Shown here one piece after another: positions 58,689 to 64,000 of a DNA stretch of 64,000 nt (the stretch's first letter is position 1; every line of letters starts with the position of its first letter). Under the pieces are notes generated by a model. That model had not been told where the DNA came from, made no database searches, and saw only the letters and a program-made list of their open reading frames with translations. Both the position numbers and the translations under genes were made by a program. Source of the DNA: JBCFBK01 sp038562555 (GTDB lineage Bacteria > Bacteroidota > Bacteroidia > Bacteroidales > Prolixibacteraceae); the NCBI GenBank assembly GCA_038562555.1, contig JBCFBK010000028.1, positions 6,049 through 70,048 on the forward strand, in the 5' to 3' direction.

Positions 58689-59472
58689 AGCTCTTGGCTT
58701 GGTCCCAGTATTTATCCATCTCGGCGAGGCTCATTTGTTTCAGGTCCATTCCTTGTTTCATTGTCTGACTTTCAAGATAGTTAAAACGACTGATGAATTT
58801 GAGGTTTGTCCGCTCAAGCGCCGCTTCCGGATCAATGCCATGTAAACGGGCTGCATTCACCAGTGCGAAAAACAGGTCGCCAAATTCGGCCTCCATGCGA
58901 TCCCGGTTGTTTTCGGTTATCTCATGCTGCAGTTCCTGCACTTCTTCCCTCACCTTATCCCATACCTGCGAAGGTTCTTCCCAGTCAAAGCCCACGGCAC
59001 TCACCTTCTCCTGTATCCGGTTTGCCTTAACCAATGATGGCAGCGATGCCGGAACACCTTCAAGCACCGTCTTCTTTTTCCGGCCTTTCTCGTTCAGCTT
59101 CAGCGATTCCCAGTTTTGCTCCACCTCCCTGGCGTTCTTCACATCCGTTTCAGCAAATACGTGCGGATGTCGGTATATAAGCTTCTCGTTGAGTCCGTTG
59201 ATGACGTCAGCAATGTCAAAAGCATTCCTTTCAGCGCCCATTTTCGCATAAAATACAATATGAAGCAACAGATCACCCAATTCTTTTCTGATCTCTTCCA
59301 TATCCTGATGAAGGATGGCATCACCCAGTTCGTAAGTCTCTTCAATGGTCAGTTTGCGAAGTGATTCAAAAGTTTGTTCCCGGTCCCAGGGGCACTTCTC
59401 CCTCAACTCATCCATGATCGCCAGCAGCCGGCCAAAAGCATTCAGTTTTTCTTCCATGATCTTCACAGTCAT
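58678..59472 (-). CDS. mazG: Nucleoside triphosphate pyrophosphohydrolase MazG
   Basis: 264 residues. Hydrolyses NTPs and dNTPs to monophosphates and pyrophosphate. Two MazG modules: LREKCPWDREQTFESLRKLTIEETYEL with the metal-binding ExxE...ExxD pattern, and a second at REEVQELQHEITE and EAEFGDLFFALVNAARLHG. An ATG at 59457 (MEEKLNAF) is an alternative start. The last codons read into the heptad array. Confidence 0.94.
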   Translation of the reverse strand: MTVKIMEEKLNAFGRLLAIMDELREKCPWDREQTFESLRKLTIEETYELGDAILHQDMEEIRKELGDLLLHIVFYAKMGAERNAFDIADVINGLNEKLIYRHPHVFAETDVKNAREVEQNWESLKLNEKGRKKKTVLEGVPASLPSLVKANRIQEKVSAVGFDWEEPSQVWDKVREEVQELQHEITENNRDRMEAEFGDLFFALVNAARLHGIDPEAALERTNLKFISRFNYLESQTMKQGMDLKQMSLAEMDKYWDQAKSFEE

Positions 59473-59591
59473 CGTTTTTGATTCCCCAAAATTACAATCT
59501 TTCTTGCGGGCAGCCAGAATAAAGCTGATTTTAATTTTATCGAAAAAATGAACCTTTTGATTTTCGGGTGTACAGTTTAAATAAAAAAGGA

Positions 59592-59846
59592 ATGTTTTAC
59601 AACCGCATCCAATGGACCCGGCTTATTTTATGCCTGATTTTATTAATTTTAGGCTTTCTGCTGATGAGCGGGCCAAACACGCAGGCACAAGATCAATTTA
59701 GTAAAGATTTGTTCTCATTCAGACGGATCACCCTGGCGCCATTTCTGATCCTTTCGGCATATGGGGGATTGATTTACGTGATTATGAAGAAACAAAAAAC
59801 AGCATGTCCGGACAAAAAACAGGTTCATACAACGATGAAAAACTGA
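59592..59846 (+). CDS. DUF3098 membrane protein
   Basis: 84 residues from the ATG at 59592. Two membrane helices flank the DUF3098 core (LLILGFLLMSGPNTQ ... FSKDLFSFRRITLAPFLIL). Function unknown. In many Bacteroidota this family lies near ftsX or uppP; here its end overlaps an ECF sigma gene by 43 bases, so the two are coupled, which is unusual for the family as far as I know. Confidence 0.85.
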   Translation: MFYNRIQWTRLILCLILLILGFLLMSGPNTQAQDQFSKDLFSFRRITLAPFLILSAYGGLIYVIMKKQKTACPDKKQVHTTMKN

Positions 59847-60373
59847 TGCAGTTTATCCTTTCCGGAGACCAGCAGGCCTTCAACGAATTGTACCGGCGTT
59901 ACAATCAGCGTCTGTATTATTACTTTTTTCGCATGTTAGGGAACTCGTCTGAACTGGCTAACGATTTTCTGCAGGATCTGTTTCTGAAAATCATTGAAAA
60001 TCCTGCGCGCTTTAATCCCGGCTATTCATTTAAAACATGGATTTTTTCGGTCGCCTACAATATGTGCAAGAATGAATACCGCCGGCAGGAAATCAGGAAA
60101 GGAGTTTTCACCGAAACAGACCTGTTACTGGATCCGGTACTGCCACAGGAAATTTCAAAGGAAGAACTGGTCAACCGGATCTTTCTTGAACTGGATGAGT
60201 TGGGACCGGAACAGCGGACCGTATTTATCATGCACTACAGGGAAGGATTTCAGATTAACGAAATTGCATCTGTTCTGGAAATGGCTCCGGGTACAGTAAA
60301 ATCGAGATTATTTTACACCCGGAAATATCTGGCTGAGAAGCTTCAGCATTTCATGGATCAAATTGAATTTTAA
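59804..60373 (+). CDS. ECF RNA polymerase sigma factor
   Basis: 189 residues. Region 2: NSSELANDFLQDLFLKIIENP with TWIFSVAYNMCKNEYRR. Region 4: EGFQINEIASVLEMAPGTVKSRLFYTRKYL. Starts inside the DUF3098 gene and is followed after 19 bases by a small single-pass membrane protein, its likely anti-sigma factor. Confidence 0.9.
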   Translation: MSGQKTGSYNDEKLMQFILSGDQQAFNELYRRYNQRLYYYFFRMLGNSSELANDFLQDLFLKIIENPARFNPGYSFKTWIFSVAYNMCKNEYRRQEIRKGVFTETDLLLDPVLPQEISKEELVNRIFLELDELGPEQRTVFIMHYREGFQINEIASVLEMAPGTVKSRLFYTRKYLAEKLQHFMDQIEF

Positions 60374-60392
60374 TGCAGCAAAAAACAGTAAG

Positions 60393-60740
60393 ATGAACGA
60401 TAAAATACTAAAAAAACTTATTGCACAAGATTTTGCAGGAGTTCCCGATCCGGAAACAGAACTCCGGCTACAGCGCGCTTTCATACTGAGATCGGCAGGC
60501 TATAAGACCAGACAGAATTCGTTCAGCGGATTTTTTGGCTGGTTATTTACGCCCCGGCAGGTATTCGCAAAAATGGCATTTGCCGTGATCATTACCGCCT
60601 TCTTTTTTATCAGGCCCGGGCTGAATACCAGCCGGCACCTGCCGGTTGTTATCGATTCAACGGGTATTGATCAGTCAGGAGTGCAGGATTCCGCATTCCT
60701 TCGGTTGCCTGGACGTGCGAACAACGACAGTGTGTTCTAG
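60393..60740 (+). CDS. Small single-pass membrane protein, possible anti-sigma factor
   Basis: 115 residues from the ATG at 60393; an in-frame TTG at 60363 overlaps the sigma gene end. A charged cytoplasmic N-terminal part (1-55) leads to one membrane helix (about 57-73, VFAKMAFAVIITAFFFI) and a short periplasmic tail. No known domain is recognised. The role is inferred from its position after the sigma gene. Confidence 0.75.
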   Translation: MNDKILKKLIAQDFAGVPDPETELRLQRAFILRSAGYKTRQNSFSGFFGWLFTPRQVFAKMAFAVIITAFFFIRPGLNTSRHLPVVIDSTGIDQSGVQDSAFLRLPGRANNDSVF

Positions 60741-60859
60741 CTCCTAAGTTCCTAAGCATCCTGTCTTGTGTCTTGATAATTGATACTTGTGTCTGTTCTC
60801 TGACTTACGACTAATTACGTCCTCCTCCTTACTTACGACTAACTACTTACGACTATTTT
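60741..60859. repeat. Degenerate 7-bp-periodic array filling a convergent gap (16 heptads)
   Basis: The 112 bases between two convergent stop codons equal 16 x 7. Every unit keeps phase, passing from CTCCTAA and TGTCTTG (twice) through ATACTTG to CTTACGA (three times), CTAATTA and CTAACTA. Counted by hand, about half of positions match the base seven earlier. The final unit supplies the stop codon of the DUF2723 gene. Confidence 0.85.
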
Positions 60860-63819
60860 ACGACTTCCAAATACCCTTCAAATTTGTGTTTCATCGCTTC
60901 AGCCAGGCCCGGGTCGTACTCAACCGCCAGCCTGTATAACTCCCGGTAGAGATAGAGTTTTGCCGTGTATTCCTGTTCAATCGATCCGAACCGGCCGCCT
61001 TCAAACTGACGCAGATAATCAAGCCATTCTTCCAGGTTACCGGCCTGTTTTTTTAATAACGCAATTCCTCCGGCATCTTTTCCTGATTTCAACAACGCAT
61101 CGTTCAGTAAGCAGGAATAGTAATCGACCGGCCAAAGCCTGAACGGCAAAATGGTCATTGCTTCTTCGATCACCCGTCGCGCCCGGTCAGCCCGCTTGTT
61201 TTGGATCAGCGATTCTGCCAGCCGGTAAAAAGCATGCCTGATCTGCGTAACCGCAAACATCCGGCGGTGATGCCAGTCAAAATATACCGCAGAATCTTTC
61301 ATGTTTTCCCAATTGCAGTTCTCCATCAGATTTTTACATAGCTTTTCAGGATCAACTTTCCCCATGTCCAACGGACTTTCCGAACGGTGGACGTCAGCTA
61401 TCAGCGTATAAACCAGTCCGTCGAAACGGAGGTGATCCTCAAGTCCGTAGTGTTCAGGATCAGACCACGATGTAAAACAAACAGGCCGCCCGCCCGCGTT
61501 TGAAGCCAGAATATCCCAAAAGGCCAGATCATTACCGGACAGGTAAGGTTTATCCAGGTCAACCCTGATGCTGTCGCCGGACAGAAGGATCCTGGCATTT
61601 TTTACCGGGATATACGGAATCATCTCCCCGTTTTGAAGTTCCACCCGGGCGTTTGCCGAATCGCTTGCCACAAAACTGAGCACATCACGCATATCCTGTT
61701 CGGCTTTGATCCGGGGAACAACAGGCAGGTAATTGACTTTGCCGGTTTCGTATTTGATTACCGGAATCGTCAGCTCCACACCGGGGTTGTCATAAACCGT
61801 CCGGTTGATCTGCCGCAAATACCAGTTTGCCGCCAGATAAGGCATCACAATGACGCGCACATCACGCCGGATGCCTTCCACCTCCTGGCAATACCATAAC
61901 GGATAGGTATCATTATCGGCATGGGTGAACAGGATTGCATCGGGTTCACACGACATCAGGTAATTCCGAGCCAAATCACGGCCTGTATACCTTCCTGATC
62001 GGTCATGATCATCATAGTTCTGCAGCAGCAAAATAGCCGGGGCCGCCACTGTTCCTGCTGTTGCGGCAAGGATCAGCGCTGTCTTCCGGTTCAGCAGGCG
62101 TTCAAGAAAATCAAATAAAGCCAGTACGCCAATGCCGATCCAGATTGAAAAAACATAAAAAGACCCCACGTAAACATAGTCGCGCTCCCGCGGAGTATCG
62201 GGCACTTCATTCAGATAGACCACCAGGCTCACGCCCATCATCAGGAAAAGGAGGAAAAATGAGCTGAAGGTCTTCTTTTCGCGCCGGTAATGGAAAAAAC
62301 ATCCGGCAACGCCAAGGATCAGGGGAAGAAAATAATAGCGGTTTCTGCCTTTATTATTCAGAAGTTCGCCTGGCAGATTTTTCTGTGGTCCCAAACGATA
62401 TTCATCGATGAACGTGATCCCCGACAGCCAGTTCCCGTTTAAAGGCCCGCCAAAACCCTGGATATCATTCTGCCTTCCGGCAAAATTCCACATAAAATAC
62501 CGCAGGTACATATGCCCGAGCTGGTAATTCAAAAAGAATCTCAAATTTTCGCCAAATGTGGGGAGGACCGTTGTTTTTGTCACACCATCGTGGCTTTTAT
62601 AGCTCACTTTCTTTCCCTTCATATTTGTCCATTGCCTGTAGGCTTCGATGTGGTTTTCGTCCCTGCTGTGCATCCGCGGAAAGAATCCGACCATCCCCGG
62701 ATAATATTGCACCTTCGGATTTAATTCAACAGGTACATAGTTGTGACCATTATATACCCGGGTAATCCTTTCTTCATAACTTACGGCCTCTGAACCGAAG
62801 CTTTCACCGAACAGGAAGGGACGCGTGCCATAGCTTTCCCGGTTCAGGTAATTGATCAGCGAGAAAGTGGTTTCGGGACTACCTTGATCGACCGGCGGAT
62901 TTGCTGCAGAACGAATAAAGACAGTCAGGTAAGAGGTATATCCGAGCGTAAGAAATAAGAGGCATAAAACAGCCAGATTCCAGTTGGCTTTCTTTTTCAT
63001 TTGCGTATACCGTACGGCCCATATAAAAAAAACGACGATCAGTGCCAAATAACAGTAAAAGCCTGAATTCACCGGCAGGTTCAAGGTATTTATCATAAAA
63101 AACTCCAACGGACCGGACAGAGAAAAAAGGCCGGGAATATAAATCTTCATAATAAACAGGATTAGTGCAAAAGAGCCTGCAAGCGTGAGAAGAGTCCCCC
63201 TTATTGAATAGCTGTAGTGACGCGAAAAGATGATCAGTGCAACTGTCGGAATGACCAGAAGATTAAGCAAATGGACGCCAATAGAAAGCCCGGTTAAAAA
63301 GAATATCAGCAAAATCCAGCGGTTTGCAGCGGGCTCGCCGGCTTCCCTCTCCCACCGCGTGGCCGCCCAAAGTACGATCGCAATAAAAAGTGAAGACATG
63401 GAATATACTTCGGCCTCGACAGCAGAAAACCAGAATGAATCGGTAAAGGCAAAACCAAGGGCCCCGATTGCGGAAGAAAGCCATACCGCTGCCTGGTTCG
63501 TTGAAAGATAGCCTTTCATCAGCCATACGGCTGTCCAGAACAAAAACATGACCGTTGCGGCTGCCGATACGGCCGACATCAAATTGACCATCGCCGCAGC
63601 CCTGGAGTGATCGCCCAAAGCAGCCAGAGAGAAGATCCGGCCAATCAGCATAAACAGCGGCGCTCCCGGAGCATGGCTGATTTCCAGTTTACAGGCAGAA
63701 ACCAGGAATTCACCGCAATCCCATAAACTCATGGTGGGTTCCAGCGTGAGCAGATAAACCAGCAGGGAACTCAGGAAGATGCCCCAGCCAAATAAGTTGT
63801 TCTTTTGATTAAAAGTCAT
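60853..63819 (-). CDS. DUF2723 multi-spanning membrane protein (GT117-like) with C-terminal helical repeats
   Basis: 988 residues from the ATG at 63819; the upstream in-frame start at 63870 adds an implausible leader. The N-terminal half has many membrane helices and the DUF2723 hallmark LEPTMSLWDCGEFLVSA...HAPGAPLFMLIGRI. This fold resembles protein O-mannosyltransferases (GT-C). The C-terminal part is soluble with TPR-like helices (ADRARRVIEEAMTILPF). Probably transfers a lipid-linked sugar to protein or lipid at the periplasmic face; acceptor unknown. Confidence 0.9.
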   Translation of the reverse strand: MTFNQKNNLFGWGIFLSSLLVYLLTLEPTMSLWDCGEFLVSACKLEISHAPGAPLFMLIGRIFSLAALGDHSRAAAMVNLMSAVSAAATVMFLFWTAVWLMKGYLSTNQAAVWLSSAIGALGFAFTDSFWFSAVEAEVYSMSSLFIAIVLWAATRWEREAGEPAANRWILLIFFLTGLSIGVHLLNLLVIPTVALIIFSRHYSYSIRGTLLTLAGSFALILFIMKIYIPGLFSLSGPLEFFMINTLNLPVNSGFYCYLALIVVFFIWAVRYTQMKKKANWNLAVLCLLFLTLGYTSYLTVFIRSAANPPVDQGSPETTFSLINYLNRESYGTRPFLFGESFGSEAVSYEERITRVYNGHNYVPVELNPKVQYYPGMVGFFPRMHSRDENHIEAYRQWTNMKGKKVSYKSHDGVTKTTVLPTFGENLRFFLNYQLGHMYLRYFMWNFAGRQNDIQGFGGPLNGNWLSGITFIDEYRLGPQKNLPGELLNNKGRNRYYFLPLILGVAGCFFHYRREKKTFSSFFLLFLMMGVSLVVYLNEVPDTPRERDYVYVGSFYVFSIWIGIGVLALFDFLERLLNRKTALILAATAGTVAAPAILLLQNYDDHDRSGRYTGRDLARNYLMSCEPDAILFTHADNDTYPLWYCQEVEGIRRDVRVIVMPYLAANWYLRQINRTVYDNPGVELTIPVIKYETGKVNYLPVVPRIKAEQDMRDVLSFVASDSANARVELQNGEMIPYIPVKNARILLSGDSIRVDLDKPYLSGNDLAFWDILASNAGGRPVCFTSWSDPEHYGLEDHLRFDGLVYTLIADVHRSESPLDMGKVDPEKLCKNLMENCNWENMKDSAVYFDWHHRRMFAVTQIRHAFYRLAESLIQNKRADRARRVIEEAMTILPFRLWPVDYYSCLLNDALLKSGKDAGGIALLKKQAGNLEEWLDYLRQFEGGRFGSIEQEYTAKLYLYRELYRLAVEYDPGLAEAMKHKFEGYLEVVK

Positions 63820-63961
63820 GTCCCGATATCTTTTCCTGCTTATACACCCGAAAAAGGAAAGGTTCAGCAAAACCGAACGGAGTAAGCCCGGCCGGCAAAA
63901 ATAAACCGGAAGCCCAGGCGAAAGAACTCAGGTTTCCTCTGAACTTTTCGATTAAGCGAGT

Positions 63962-63988
63962 GCAAAGCCAAACTTGTTTGAGCTTTGC
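63962..63988. other. Stable hairpin at the right edge
   Basis: Arms GCAAAGC-CAAAC and GTTTG-a-GCTTTGC around TT, with one unpaired base. Flanked by AGCGAG / GAGCG. No gene is visible in 63820-64000. It may be a dispersed palindromic repeat; only one copy was seen here. Confidence 0.45.
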
Positions 63989-64000
63989 CGAGCGTGAGAA

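Noticed and set aside
1..64000. tRNA, rRNA, insertion sequences or prophage genes
   Set aside because: Read through all intergenic regions; no T-arm/anticodon patterns, rRNA-like conserved stretches, transposase or integrase motifs were recognised.

Overview
The window looks like part of a Bacteroidota chromosome, most likely an anaerobic or facultatively anaerobic member of the Bacteroidales or a close relative. The support is a SusC/SusD pair, ECF sigma/FecR signalling loci, DUF4382, DUF4252, DUF3098 and DUF2723 proteins, promoters of the TTG-N19/20-TAnnTTTG type, and no clear Shine-Dalgarno sequences. Two runs of exactly ten N (47-56 and 2549-2558) mark assembly gaps. I found no rRNA, tRNA, CRISPR array, prophage or insertion sequence.

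Layout. 1-2.6 kb: two convergent error-prone polymerases (DnaE2, DinB). 2.8-5.5 kb: a secreted protein and a GH2 glycosidase. 5.6-11.4 kb: a cell-surface signalling locus (ECF sigma, FecR, STN-type TonB receptor, second FecR, DUF4382 lipoprotein). 11.5-23.1 kb: mostly housekeeping (mnmA; yicC-gmk-nadD; AraC regulator with pirin and YceI; dnaN-exonuclease-FAH hydrolase; surE-lpxB). 23.3-31.4 kb: an uptake locus with a ROK regulator coupled to SusC, then SusD and an M81 (MlrC-like) lipoprotein. 31.6-33.2 kb: ECF sigma, membrane protein and DUF4252 protein. 33.2-41.3 kb: a 2-oxoacid:ferredoxin oxidoreductase (gamma, beta, alpha, ferredoxin), a Crp/Fnr regulator, an aminotransferase, a flavodoxin, prephenate dehydratase, an ACT protein and phenylacetate-CoA ligase. 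41.7-43.8 kb: nrfHA, ammonifying nitrite reductase. 43.8-53.6 kb: a mixed set (methyltransferase, LMW phosphatase, MATE pump, orphan ECF sigma, a GH127-like lipoprotein lacking most of its barrel, MBL hydrolase, YccF, cysH, RsmF-like methyltransferase, carboxynorspermidine dehydrogenase-like protein). 53.8-56.7 kb: Rrf2 regulator and a YceI-porin-YceI operon. 57-63.8 kb: pepD, mazG, DUF3098-ECF sigma-small membrane protein, and a large DUF2723 membrane protein.

How the genes may work together. The 33-41 kb block reads as one aromatic (or branched-chain) 2-oxoacid module: ligase, ferredoxin-dependent oxidoreductase, flavodoxin and aminotransferase could interconvert arylacetate, arylacetyl-CoA, aryl-pyruvate and amino acid. 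It has its own Crp/Fnr regulator, and a Crp-type palindrome overlaps the promoter of the oxidoreductase genes.

The strongest unexplained signal is not a gene. Eight intergenic spaces consist partly or wholly of degenerate 7-bp-periodic sequence, usually running exactly up to or into a neighbouring stop codon; two others hold 8-bp-periodic blocks. The clearest cases are 60741-60852 (16 x 7 bp filling the gap between two convergent genes) and 58454-58688.
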